In this document: piece by piece, positions 1-7,464 of the stretch
How the letters are laid out: every line of letters begins with the position of its first letter
Position numbering within the stretch: the first letter of the stretch is position 1
Assembly: GCA_913776255.1 (NCBI GenBank)
Contig: CAJYLV010000066.1
Coordinates: 1-33,125, forward strand
Direction of reading: 5' to 3'
Origin: an uncultured Sphingomonas sp.
GTDB taxonomy: Bacteria > Pseudomonadota > Alphaproteobacteria > Sphingomonadales > Sphingomonadaceae
Length of the DNA: 33,125 bases
The notes under the pieces: generated by a model
What the model saw: only the letters and a program-made list of their open reading frames with translations
What the model was told of the DNA's origin: nothing
Databases searched by the model: none
Position numbers and translations under genes: made by a program

Positions 1-1092
1 GCGACCGGCGAGCCGTACATCGTGTTCAGCGACCATGTGAACAACACGATGCCCAAGCATCACCGCGACTTAGGGTTGAAGGTATCGACGTCGAACCTGT
101 GCAGCGAGATCACGCTGCCGACCGGTATCGACCACCTCGGCAACGAGCGGACGGCGGTCTGCTGCCTGTCCTCGCTGAACCTCGAAACGTGGGACCAGTG
201 GAAGGACGAGAAGGGCTTCGTCGAGGACGTGATGCGTTTCCTCGACAACGTGTTGCAGGATTATATCGACCGCCACGAACCGGGCATGGAGCGCGCGGCG
301 TACAGCGCGGCGCGCGAGCGTTCGGTCGGCCTCGGCGTCATGGGCTTCCACTCCTTCCTCCAGGCGCGCGGGCTGCCGTTCGAGGGCGCGATGGCCAAGA
401 GCTGGAACCTGCGCATGTTCAAGCAGATCAACGCGCAGGTGAACGAGGCGTCGATGGTGCTGGCGCATGAGCGCGGCCCGTGCCTCGATGCCGCCGACGT
501 CGGCGCGATGGAGCGCTTCAGCTGCAAGATGGCGATCGCGCCGACCGCGTCGATCTCGATCATCTGCGGCGGCACCAGCGCGTGCATCGAGCCGATCCCG
601 GCCAATATCTACACCCACAAGACGCTGTCCGGCAGCTTCGCGGTCAAGAACCCGTATCTGGAGAAGCTGCTCAGCGAGAAGAGCAAGAACGCCGATTCGG
701 TGTGGAACTCGATCCTCGAGCACGGCGGGTCGGTGCAGCACCTCGACTTCCTCTCGCAGGAGGAAAAGGACTGCTACAAGACCTCGTTCGAGATCGACCA
801 GCGCTGGCTGCTCGAACTCGCCGGGGATCGCACGCCGTACATCGATCAGGCGCAGTCGCTGAACCTGTTCATCCCGGCCGACGTCGAGAAGTGGGACCTG
901 CTGATGCTCCATTTCCGCGCGTGGGAGCTGGGCATCAAGTCGCTCTACTATCTCCGCTCCAAGTCGGTACAGCGCGCCGGCTTCGCGGGCTCGGAAGGCT
1001 CGGGCGGGGTCGAGGCCGACAACACGATCGACACGCCGAAATTCTCGATCGGCGAAACCACCGACTATGACGAGTGCCTCGCCTGCCAGTAA
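1..1092 (+). CDS. nrdA: Ribonucleoside-diphosphate reductase alpha subunit, 3' part (class I)
   Basis: This is the C-terminal 363 residues of the large subunit of class I ribonucleotide reductase, which reduces ribonucleoside diphosphates to deoxyribonucleotides in the cytoplasm. The reading frame is open from base 1, so the gene starts outside the window. Visible signatures are NLCSEI, matching the N-x-C-x-E active site around the thiyl-radical cysteine; AVCCLSSLNL with the partner cysteine; the PTAS segment in APTASISIICGG; the paired radical-transfer tyrosines in SLYYLRSKS; and the mobile C-terminal cysteine pair in ECLACQ, which passes electrons from thioredoxin. All expected catalytic residues in this portion are intact. 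No nrdB (radical-generating small subunit) follows; the next gene is an unrelated hydrolase after a repeat-filled gap. A thioredoxin reductase gene that could feed this system lies at 14766-15734. Confidence 0.97.
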   Translation, partial: ATGEPYIVFSDHVNNTMPKHHRDLGLKVSTSNLCSEITLPTGIDHLGNERTAVCCLSSLNLETWDQWKDEKGFVEDVMRFLDNVLQDYIDRHEPGMERAAYSAARERSVGLGVMGFHSFLQARGLPFEGAMAKSWNLRMFKQINAQVNEASMVLAHERGPCLDAADVGAMERFSCKMAIAPTASISIICGGTSACIEPIPANIYTHKTLSGSFAVKNPYLEKLLSEKSKNADSVWNSILEHGGSVQHLDFLSQEEKDCYKTSFEIDQRWLLELAGDRTPYIDQAQSLNLFIPADVEKWDLLMLHFRAWELGIKSLYYLRSKSVQRAGFAGSEGSGGVEADNTIDTPKFSIGETTDYDECLACQ

Positions 1093-1100
1093 GCCAGCTG

Positions 1101-1184
1101 TCGTCGCCCCGGACGTGATCCGGGGCCCCGCTTCTTCCGCCACTGCGGTCAAAGCGGGATCCCGGATCAAGTCCGGGATGACGA
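1101..1184. repeat. Paired palindromic repeat, family B (copy 1)
   Basis: An imperfect inverted repeat begins 8 bases after the nrdA stop. The left arm is TCGTCGCCCCGGACGTGATC and the right arm, ending at 1184, is its complement with a few changes. The inner segments CCCGCTTCTT and AAAGCGGGA are also complementary. Close relatives lie at 5293-5374 and, shortened, at 7416-7461, 21744-21780 and 28266-28320. The placement directly after nrdA would also let it act as a transcript-end hairpin. With the family A copy at 1257-1331 it accounts for most of the 314-base gap 1093-1406, in which I see no gene. Confidence 0.8.
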
Positions 1185-1256
1185 GAGAAGGCGGGCCGCC
1201 GATGAACGGCGGACCGCGCTCGAAGAGGCAGCCGCATGCCCGGTCCGTCCCGGTCC

Positions 1257-1331
1257 GTCATTGCGAGCGTAGCGAAGCAATCCAGGGCGTCCTGGTCCAA
1301 CTCTGGATTGCTTCGCTGCGCTCGCAATGAC
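1257..1331. repeat. 75-bp palindromic repeat, family A (copy 1)
   Basis: A 75-base element bounded by GTCATTGCGAGCG and CGCTCGCAATGAC. The arms pair over more than 20 bases around a short unpaired centre that reads CGTCCTGGTCC. Three further copies of exactly the same length are at 2611-2685 (centre inverted), 7328-7402 and 17206-17280. In this copy the variable arm position is T opposite G. Confidence 0.92.
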
Positions 1332-1406
1332 GAACTGCCCGGCACAACGGATCGAACCGCCGCCGCGATCATTCCGCCACCTCACCTCCCGCGGAAGGAA
1401 CGGCGC

Positions 1407-2585
1407 GTGCCGGTCGTCGGAAAGCTCCTCAGGACCGTCCTCGCCGCGCTGCTGTTGCTCGTCGTCGCGATCGGCCTCGCGATCACGATCGTCCCGCGCT
1501 TCCTCGACCGCCGCTACTACGAAGGCCCGGCGAGCGATCACTACGATGGCGCGCGCTTCTTCAACCCCGATGGCGACGACACGATGGCGCCGCCCGCCGG
1601 CGGCAGCCGCGGCGGGTTCCTGTGGCGGCAACTGACCGGCAGCGACGATCGCCCCGCATGGCCCGAAACGGTCGCGGTCACCCCCGCCCACCCGCCGGCG
1701 CGCGTCGAGGGCACGCGCATGCTCGTGACGTGGGTCGGCCACGCCACCGTGCTGATCCAGACGCAGGGGCTCAACATCCTCACCGATCCGGTGTGGGGCG
1801 AGCGCGCCGGCCCGCTCGGGTTCGGCCCGCGCCGCGTCGCCGCGCCGGGCATCCGCTTCGCGGACCTGCCGCGCATCGATCTCGTGCTGGTCAGCCACAA
1901 CCATTACGACCATCTCGAGAAGGCGACGCTGCGGCGGCTGTGGCAGCGTGACCGGCCGATGATCGTCACCAGCCTCGGCAACGACAGCGTCATCGCGCAG
2001 ACCGGCGCGCGCGCCACCGCGCTCGACTGGCGCGGTACGGTGCAGGTCCGCCCCGGCATCCGCGTCGCGGTGACCCGCAACCATCACTGGGGCAGCCGCT
2101 GGTTCGCCGACCGCAACCGCGCGCTCTGGTCGAGCTTCGTCGTGCAGCTGCCCGCGGGCGGCAATCTGTTCTTCGCGGGCGACACCGGCTTCGGCGACGG
2201 ACAATGGTCGGCCGAGGCCGCGGCGCTCGGCCCGGTCCGGCTGGCGCTGCTGCCGATCGGCGCGTTCCGCTTCGTCCCCGGCCAGATGGCGTCGGGCGCG
2301 CATATCGGCCCTGCACATGCGGCGCTCGTGTTCGAGCGGCTGCGCGCGGCGCACGCGCTGGCGATCCACTGGGGCACGTTTCGGCTGTCCTATGAGGCGC
2401 GCGACACGCCGCCGCGGATGCTGAAGGCGGCGATGACCTGCCTGAACCGCACCGGCTTCGATGCCATCGCGATCGGGCGGATGGTGGAAGTGCCGCTCGC
2501 GACCGCCCCGCCCCACACGCCAGCCACAACCCCCGCCGCCATGCTCGCCTGCCTCGACACGCCGGCAGTCCGAGCGCTCCGCTAG
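1407..2585 (+). CDS. Membrane-anchored MBL-fold hydrolase (UlaG/NAPE-PLD-like)
   Basis: A 392-residue metallo-beta-lactamase-fold protein with one N-terminal membrane helix (about residues 7-29), so the catalytic domain probably faces the periplasm. The zinc signature SHNHYDHL lies at 163-170. It is preceded by TWVGHATVLI and LTDPVW and followed by FFAGDTGFGD and IHWGTF, which supply the bridging aspartate and last histidine. This layout matches the UlaG / N-acyl-phosphatidylethanolamine phospholipase D-like branch, so the substrate could be a phospholipid or another phosphodiester or lactone; the sequence does not decide. The GTG start at 1407 is chosen because GGAAGGA lies just upstream and a hydrophobic N terminus follows. 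Upstream in-frame starts would translate through the 1257-1331 repeat. It stands alone between repeat-filled gaps. Confidence 0.85.
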   Translation: MPVVGKLLRTVLAALLLLVVAIGLAITIVPRFLDRRYYEGPASDHYDGARFFNPDGDDTMAPPAGGSRGGFLWRQLTGSDDRPAWPETVAVTPAHPPARVEGTRMLVTWVGHATVLIQTQGLNILTDPVWGERAGPLGFGPRRVAAPGIRFADLPRIDLVLVSHNHYDHLEKATLRRLWQRDRPMIVTSLGNDSVIAQTGARATALDWRGTVQVRPGIRVAVTRNHHWGSRWFADRNRALWSSFVVQLPAGGNLFFAGDTGFGDGQWSAEAAALGPVRLALLPIGAFRFVPGQMASGAHIGPAHAALVFERLRAAHALAIHWGTFRLSYEARDTPPRMLKAAMTCLNRTGFDAIAIGRMVEVPLATAPPHTPATTPAAMLACLDTPAVRALR

Positions 2586-2610
2586 GACCATCGCGCCCCG
2601 CGGTTCCACG

Positions 2611-2685
2611 TCATTGCGAGCGCAGCGAAGCAATCCAGGGTTGGACCAGGACGCCCTGGATTGCTTCGCTGCGCTCGCAATGACG
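2611..2685. repeat. 75-bp palindromic repeat, family A (copy 2, inverted centre)
   Basis: Same length and outer arms as the copy at 1257-1331, but the central non-palindromic segment reads GGTTGGACCAGGACGCC, the reverse complement of the centre of copy 1, so this copy sits in the opposite orientation. The variable arm pair is C opposite G. It lies 25 bases after the hydrolase stop. The rest of the gap to 2787 shows nothing I can name. Confidence 0.92.
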
Positions 2686-2787
2686 AACACCCAACCCAGC
2701 CCGCTACCCTAATCGATCCGATTATCGAGCCGGCCTCCCGGGTCCCTTATGCTCCGGTCACGTCACCGGAGAGGAAAGGGCGCAACG

Positions 2788-4551
2788 ATGCTGTCAGCCA
2801 ATCAGGCCACTGCGCGGGTCGGTACGAACCCCAACCCAAGCACGTCGTTCGATCCGCCGGTGGCCCGCAACGCGCTCGACCGGTTGATGGCCAGCCCGTC
2901 GCGACTCGACCAGCTCGCCCCGCCCGCCGCGCATGTCGTGGCGGAGGGCGAGACGCTCTCCGGCATCGCCGCGAAGCACGGCACCACGTGGCAGACGCTC
3001 GCGCGGATCAACGGCCTTTCCGACCCCGACCGGCTGACGATCGGCCAGCCGCTCCGGCTCCCGGCGAGCGACACCCCCGCCACCCATGTCGTCCGGCGCG
3101 GCGAGACGCTGTCGGGGATCGCGCGCGAAAACGGGCTGGACGTCGCCACGCTCGCCCGCACCAACCAGCTTGCCGATCCCGACCGGATCGCGGTCGGCCA
3201 GACGCTGCGGCTCGGCGGCACCGCGCCGGCCACGCGGCCCGGACCCGCGGCGCCCGCCAACGCGCCGACAGGCGACACGCCGCGGCTCGGCGCGATCGCC
3301 GAACGCTATGAGAGCGGCGGTCGCGGGCCGGGGACGGTGTCGACCGGTGCCGGCGATCCCGGCGGCGTCTCCTACGGTGTCTACCAATTGTCCTCCAACG
3401 CCGGCACGTTGCAGAGATTCCTCGCCAACGAGGGCAAGAGTTATGCCGGCGAACTCGGCACCGGCATCGGCGGCGAGCGCTTCAACACCGCATGGAAGGC
3501 GATCGCCGCGCGCGACCCGCAGGGCTTCCGCGCCGCGCAGCACGCCTTCATCGATCGCACGCATTACCAGCCCGCGATCGACGGCGTGAAGGCCGCCACC
3601 GGGCTCGACCTGTCGAGCCGCCACGCCGCGGTGCGCGAGGCGACATGGTCGACATCGGTCCAGCATGGCGGCGCGCAGGGCGTGCTCAATGCCGCGATCC
3701 GAAAGACCGACGCGCAGGTCGACCGCTCGTCAGCCGACTATGATCGCAAGCTGGTCGACAACATCTATGCCGGCCGCGCGGATTACCTCAACGCACTCGC
3801 CGGCAACGGCAAATATACCGCGAAGGAAGCCGCGCAGCTCCGCTCGATCGCGGCCACCCGCTATCCGAACGAACGACGCGACGTCGCCGCGCTGTTCGAT
3901 GCCGCCCCGGCCGCGCCCGGCGCGCCCGCCGCGCTCGCCGCGCCCGGGACCTCGGCCGGGGCGCGCACCGCCGCCGATTTCGCGAAGATCGTCGAGACCT
4001 CGGGCGATGCGCAGGCGCGTGCCGATCTCGCCGCGGGCAAGCAGGTGCTGGTCGCGGTCCGCACCGACAGCGCGACCGGCGCGCGCAACGGACAGGGCGA
4101 GTATAACGACCACTTCGCCTTGCTCTCGCGCAGCCCCGACGGCAGCTACCGCGCGCAGGTCTTCGACGGGAACACCGAACCCGCCGGCAAATATGCCGCG
4201 CGCGGCTATGGCGTCGACGTCAATGGCGACGGACGCAAGGAACTCGGGCGGCTGGTCGAGGGCAACTACCGCTACGAGCTGCAACCCGGCAATTTCGCGG
4301 GCAATCGCTTCTTCCGCGCCACCGAGACACAGCAGGCGTTGCGCGACAGCAACCATGACGGGCGCTTCACCGCCGCCGACACGATCGACCGCAGCGGCGC
4401 CGGCCGCTCGATGCTGATCCACCAGGGCGGGAACGGCACCACTGGCTCGGCGGGCTGCCAGACGCTGAAGCCGGCCGACTTCGCGGCATTGCTGAAGGGG
4501 CTCGGCACGCAGCACAGCTTCAGCTACGTGCTGGTCAACGCCAACCGCTGA
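2788..4551 (+). CDS. LysM-domain, lysozyme-like protein; candidate exported effector
   Basis: A 587-residue modular protein. Two LysM peptidoglycan-binding repeats occupy about 49-92 and 100-143, each with a GETLSGIA core. A Pro/Ala linker leads to about 168-370, where YESGGRGPGTVS, GDPGGVSYGVYQL and later Trp/Gln-rich segments recall the lysozyme-like region of phage tail and VgrG-associated proteins; E175 is a plausible catalytic acid. A second Ala/Pro linker (372-392) precedes the C-terminal domain. That domain has two EF-hand-like calcium loops, DVNGDGRKELG (477-487) and DSNHDGRFTAAD (520-531), and a pattern IHQGG...GSAGCQT placing H545 and C557, reminiscent of His/Cys peptidoglycan-acting enzymes. 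There is no signal peptide or membrane helix. ATG 2788 is preceded by GAGGAAAGG. A lipoprotein gene follows after 17 bases, suggesting an enzyme and periplasmic protector pair; that role is inference. Confidence 0.75.
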   Translation: MLSANQATARVGTNPNPSTSFDPPVARNALDRLMASPSRLDQLAPPAAHVVAEGETLSGIAAKHGTTWQTLARINGLSDPDRLTIGQPLRLPASDTPATHVVRRGETLSGIARENGLDVATLARTNQLADPDRIAVGQTLRLGGTAPATRPGPAAPANAPTGDTPRLGAIAERYESGGRGPGTVSTGAGDPGGVSYGVYQLSSNAGTLQRFLANEGKSYAGELGTGIGGERFNTAWKAIAARDPQGFRAAQHAFIDRTHYQPAIDGVKAATGLDLSSRHAAVREATWSTSVQHGGAQGVLNAAIRKTDAQVDRSSADYDRKLVDNIYAGRADYLNALAGNGKYTAKEAAQLRSIAATRYPNERRDVAALFDAAPAAPGAPAALAAPGTSAGARTAADFAKIVETSGDAQARADLAAGKQVLVAVRTDSATGARNGQGEYNDHFALLSRSPDGSYRAQVFDGNTEPAGKYAARGYGVDVNGDGRKELGRLVEGNYRYELQPGNFAGNRFFRATETQQALRDSNHDGRFTAADTIDRSGAGRSMLIHQGGNGTTGSAGCQTLKPADFAALLKGLGTQHSFSYVLVNANR

Positions 4552-4568
4552 TCGCTTCCGGAGGCTCC

Positions 4569-5165
4569 ATGCGTCCCGTCCTCGCCGCCTTGCTCCTGCT
4601 CACGGCATGCGGCGAACCCGGCGCGGCGCAACCCGACCGCCCGACGACCAACACGTCCGCGACGGCCACGCCTGGCCCCGCCCCCGCCGCCGCGGCGATG
4701 GCGTGCGAGCCCGACGCCCCCGAAAGCCCGTGCGCGGTCGTCGGGCACTGGCGGGTGGTCAAGACCTTCAACCCCGCCGCCATCTCCGATCCGCTCGCCG
4801 ACGACATGGGCATGAGCGGCGCGACGCTGACCGTCACCGGCAACGGCGCCGGGCCGGGCGCGATCCGCTGGGACGGTCCCGACACCGGCCAGTTCGACAT
4901 CTCCGACGTCTGCACCGGCCCGTTCCTCAGCCCGGCCGCGAAGCCGCACCCGGACGCCTCGCGCGCGATACTCACCCGCGCGCTCGCCGCCTGGGGGGTG
5001 AAGGCCGACGCCGCCGCCGCGCGCCATCTCGGCTGCGATTCCGGCCATTGGTCGGTGCCGAGCGATCCGTCCGGCCAATGGTACGGGCTGGTCCTGCCGC
5101 TCGGCCGGACGATGGCGTTCGAATGGTATGACGATCGCATGATCCTCGCCGAGCGGATCGACTGA
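4569..5165 (+). CDS. Small lipoprotein; possible immunity partner of the LysM protein
   Basis: A 198-residue protein I do not recognise as a named family. Its N terminus MRPVLAALLLLTACGEPG is a clear lipoprotein signal with lipobox LTAC (Cys14), so the mature protein should be lipid-anchored in the periplasm. A Thr/Ala/Pro-rich linker (about 20-45) precedes a compact domain with cysteines in ACEPDAPESPC, DVCTGPF and HLGCDSGHW that could form disulfides. The start is fixed by GGAGG at 4560-4564, and only 17 bases separate it from the LysM gene stop, so the two are probably co-transcribed. Being small, periplasmic and directly downstream of a putative peptidoglycan-degrading enzyme fits an immunity or inhibitor protein, but nothing in the sequence proves binding. 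It could equally be an unrelated envelope protein. Confidence 0.75.
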   Translation: MRPVLAALLLLTACGEPGAAQPDRPTTNTSATATPGPAPAAAAMACEPDAPESPCAVVGHWRVVKTFNPAAISDPLADDMGMSGATLTVTGNGAGPGAIRWDGPDTGQFDISDVCTGPFLSPAAKPHPDASRAILTRALAAWGVKADAAAARHLGCDSGHWSVPSDPSGQWYGLVLPLGRTMAFEWYDDRMILAERID

Positions 5166-5292
5166 CCGCGGCGATATACCCGCTTTGTTCCGCTTTGTGC
5201 TGGCGAGGCGTGTGACGGGCTGCTAGGCTCGATCGGCGTACAAGGTTCTTATCTCAAAACGGCCTAATTGATTGATTGACAACCTTCCCCAT

Positions 5293-5374
5293 TCGTCGCC
5301 CCGGACTTGATCCGGAGACCCGCTTCTTTAGCGACCGCAGCAAAGCGGGATCCCGGATCAAGTCCGGGATGACG
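5293..5374. repeat. Paired palindromic repeat, family B (copy 2)
   Basis: Nearly the same element as at 1101-1184. The left arm is TCGTCGCCCCGGACTTGATC; the right arm is its complement ending GGGATGACG, with the inner CCCGCTTCTT and AAAGCGGGA also paired. It sits in the 263-base gap between the lipoprotein gene and dinB, 54 bases before the dinB start. The remainder of that gap contains a short ATTGATTGATTG direct repeat and no gene I can support. Confidence 0.85.
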
Positions 5375-5428
5375 GCCGCAGGTTGGCGCCCGCCGACCGT
5401 CGATCGGCCTTAGGATACGCGCGTCACC

Positions 5429-6496
5429 GTGGCCGCCCCTCGCAAGATCATCCATATCGACATGGACGCCTTCTATGCGTCGGTCGAGCAGCGCGACGCG
5501 CCCGAGTTGCGCGGGCGTCCGGTCGCGGTCGGCGGCAATCGCGCGCGCGGGGTGGTCGCGGCTGCCAGCTATGAGGCGCGCGTCTTCGGGGTACGCTCGG
5601 CGATGCCGTCGGTGGTCGCGGCGCGGCGCTGCCCCGAGCTGGTGTTCGTGCCGCCGCGCTTCGACGTCTATCGCGCGGTCAGCCGGCAGATCCACGCGAT
5701 CTTCGCGGATTACGCGGATGCGATCGAGCCGCTGTCGCTCGACGAAGCCTATCTCGACGTCAGCGAGGACCGCCGCGCGCTCGGCTCGGCCAGCGCGATC
5801 GCCGCCGAGATCCGCGCGCGGATCAAGGCCGACACCGGGCTCACCGCCTCGGCGGGCGTCAGCTACAACAAGTTCATCGCCAAGCTCGCCTCGGACCAGA
5901 ACAAGCCCGACGGCCTGTGCGTGATCCCGCCGTCCAGGGGCGCGGCGTTCGTCGCCACGCTCCCGGTCAAGCGCTTCCACGGCATCGGCCCGGTCACCGC
6001 CGAGAAGATGGCGCGGCTCGGCATCCACACCGGCGCCGACCTGCGCGATCGCCCGATCGAGTTCCTGCGCGCGCATTTCGGCAGCCACGCCGACTATCTC
6101 CACGGCGCGGCGCGCGGCATCGACGATCGTCCGGTCCGCGCCGAGCGGCAGGCCAAGTCGGTCGGCGCCGAACGCACCTTCGACACCAATCTCACCGACC
6201 CGGCGGAGATCGACGCCGCGCTGGAGACGGTCGCCGCCGCTGCCTGGACGCGCGTCGCGCGCGCCGACGTCCGCGGCCGGACCGCGACGCTGAAGCTGCG
6301 CCGCGCCGATTTCACGACGCTCACCCGTGCCCGCTCGGTCACCGGCATCATCGATACGCAGGAACAACTGCTCGATCTCGGGCGCGGGCTGCTCGCGCCG
6401 CTGCTGCCCGCACCGGGCGGCATCCGGCTGCTCGGGTTGACGCTGTCGGGCATCCTGCGCGACGAGGACGTCGTGCAACCCGCCCTTCCCCTTTGA
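5429..6496 (+). CDS. dinB: DNA polymerase IV (Y-family translesion polymerase)
   Basis: A 355-residue Y-family polymerase that copies damaged DNA. HIDMDAFYASVE (9-20) carries the first metal-binding aspartates and LSLDEAYLDVS the catalytic Asp-Glu pair. SYNKFIAKLASDQNKPDG and the helix-hairpin-helix-like GIGPVTAEKMARLGI follow, then the little-finger domain. The C-terminal QPALPL resembles a beta-clamp-binding peptide. The length is normal for the family. The start is GTG 5429, because the conserved core begins a few codons later; no strong ribosome-binding site is visible. It is followed after 16 bases by the shikimate-dehydrogenase-like gene and the two may be co-transcribed. I looked for a GTTC-N7-GTTC SOS box upstream and found none, so LexA control is not supported here. 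Confidence 0.96.
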   Translation: MAAPRKIIHIDMDAFYASVEQRDAPELRGRPVAVGGNRARGVVAAASYEARVFGVRSAMPSVVAARRCPELVFVPPRFDVYRAVSRQIHAIFADYADAIEPLSLDEAYLDVSEDRRALGSASAIAAEIRARIKADTGLTASAGVSYNKFIAKLASDQNKPDGLCVIPPSRGAAFVATLPVKRFHGIGPVTAEKMARLGIHTGADLRDRPIEFLRAHFGSHADYLHGAARGIDDRPVRAERQAKSVGAERTFDTNLTDPAEIDAALETVAAAAWTRVARADVRGRTATLKLRRADFTTLTRARSVTGIIDTQEQLLDLGRGLLAPLLPAPGGIRLLGLTLSGILRDEDVVQPALPL

Positions 6497-6512
6497 CCAC
6501 AAGGATTTGCCG

Positions 6513-7316
6513 ATGAAGCCGCCGATCGGCCCCGCCACCCGCCTGTGCATGTCGCTCGCCGCGCGCCCCGGTACCTTCGGGTCGCGCTTCCACAACCATC
6601 TCTACGGCGCGCTCGGGCTCGACTATGTCTACAAGGCGTTCACCACCGACGATCTGGCCGGCACGATCACCGGCATCCGCGCGCTCGGCATCCGTGGCTG
6701 CGCGGTGTCGATGCCGTTCAAGGAAGCGGTGATCCCGATGCTCGACGGCCTGCGCGACAGCGCGGCGGCGATCGACAGCGTCAACACGATCGTCAACACC
6801 GACGGCGAATTGCTCGGTTACAACACCGATTACAGCGCGGTACGCGACCTGATCGCGGACCTGCCGCGCGTGCCGTTCCTGCTGCGCGGCAGCGGCGGGA
6901 TGGGCAAGGCGGTCGCGACCGCGCTGGTCGACGCCGGCTTCCCCGACGGCACGATCGTCGCGCGCAACGAGGCCGCCGGGCGCGCGCTCGCCGAGCGGCT
7001 CGGCTGTCGCTGGCAGGCGGAAGCGACCGGCGCGGCGCCGCTGCTCGTCAACGTCACCCCGCTCGGCATGACCGGCGCGGATCAGGACGCGCTCGCCTTC
7101 ACACCGGACCAGATCGAAGCGGCGCAGATCGTCATCGACGCGGTCGCCAAGCCGGTCGAGACCCCGTTGCTCCGCGCGGCAACGGCGGCGGGCAAGACGG
7201 TCGTCACCGGCGCGCAGATCGCGACGCTCCAGGCACTCGAGCAATTCGTGCTCTACACCGGCGTCCGCCCGACCGACGCGCAGGTCGCGGCGGCGGAGGC
7301 GTATGCGCTGGCCTGA
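6513..7316 (+). CDS. Shikimate 5-dehydrogenase-like protein (HI0607/SdhL type)
   Basis: A 267-residue NADP-type dehydrogenase related to AroE. It opens with LCMSLAARPGTFGSRFHNHL in place of the usual AroE shikimate-binding serines, then RALGIRGCAVSMPFKE with the catalytic lysine K70 and YNTDY with the partner aspartate D106. A dinucleotide-binding GSGGMGKAVATAL (127-139) and TPLGM follow. This wording resembles the Haemophilus HI0607 (SdhL) group, whose known members oxidise shikimate slowly, so the true substrate is uncertain and it should not be assumed to be the pathway AroE. ATG 6513 is preferred over TTG 6507 because AAGGA (6501-6505) is ideally spaced. It lies 16 bases behind dinB. No other shikimate-pathway gene is adjacent, although trp genes are present further right. 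Confidence 0.86.
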   Translation: MKPPIGPATRLCMSLAARPGTFGSRFHNHLYGALGLDYVYKAFTTDDLAGTITGIRALGIRGCAVSMPFKEAVIPMLDGLRDSAAAIDSVNTIVNTDGELLGYNTDYSAVRDLIADLPRVPFLLRGSGGMGKAVATALVDAGFPDGTIVARNEAAGRALAERLGCRWQAEATGAAPLLVNVTPLGMTGADQDALAFTPDQIEAAQIVIDAVAKPVETPLLRAATAAGKTVVTGAQIATLQALEQFVLYTGVRPTDAQVAAAEAYALA

Positions 7317-7327
7317 CCCAGCCGATC

Positions 7328-7402
7328 GTCATTGCGAGCGTAGCGAAGCAATCCAGGGCGTCCTGGTCCGACTCTGGATTGCTTCGCTACGCTCGCAATG
7401 AC
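7328..7402. repeat. 75-bp palindromic repeat, family A (copy 3)
   Basis: Same 75-base element as at 1257-1331, in the same orientation. The variable arm pair is T opposite A, while copies 2 and 4 have C opposite G, so the stem covaries. It lies between convergent genes, 11 bases after the shikimate-dehydrogenase-like stop. Confidence 0.92.
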
Positions 7403-7415
7403 GGATCAGGTTAAG

Positions 7416-7461
7416 GTCATCCCGCTCCAACCGTGGCCCCGGATCGAGTCCGGGGTGACGA
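7416..7461. repeat. Shortened family B palindromic repeat
   Basis: A compact version of the element at 1101-1184: GTCATCCCG at the left and CCGGATCGAGTCCGGGGTGAC at the right end, with the inner part mostly lost. It sits just before the end of the leftward sugar-kinase gene, between convergent transcripts. Confidence 0.6.
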
Positions 7462-7464
7462 TGG

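Noticed and set aside
1101..1331. Insertion-sequence ends or a CRISPR array from the repeats
   Set aside because: The repeats are scattered singly between genes, without spacers of constant length, target duplications or transposase genes.
1236..1406. Upstream starts for the MBL-fold hydrolase
   Set aside because: They would translate through the 75-bp repeat; GTG 1407 has a ribosome-binding site and a membrane anchor directly after it.
5166..5428. SOS box upstream of dinB
   Set aside because: Two GTTC tetramers occur, but neither has a second GTTC seven bases later.
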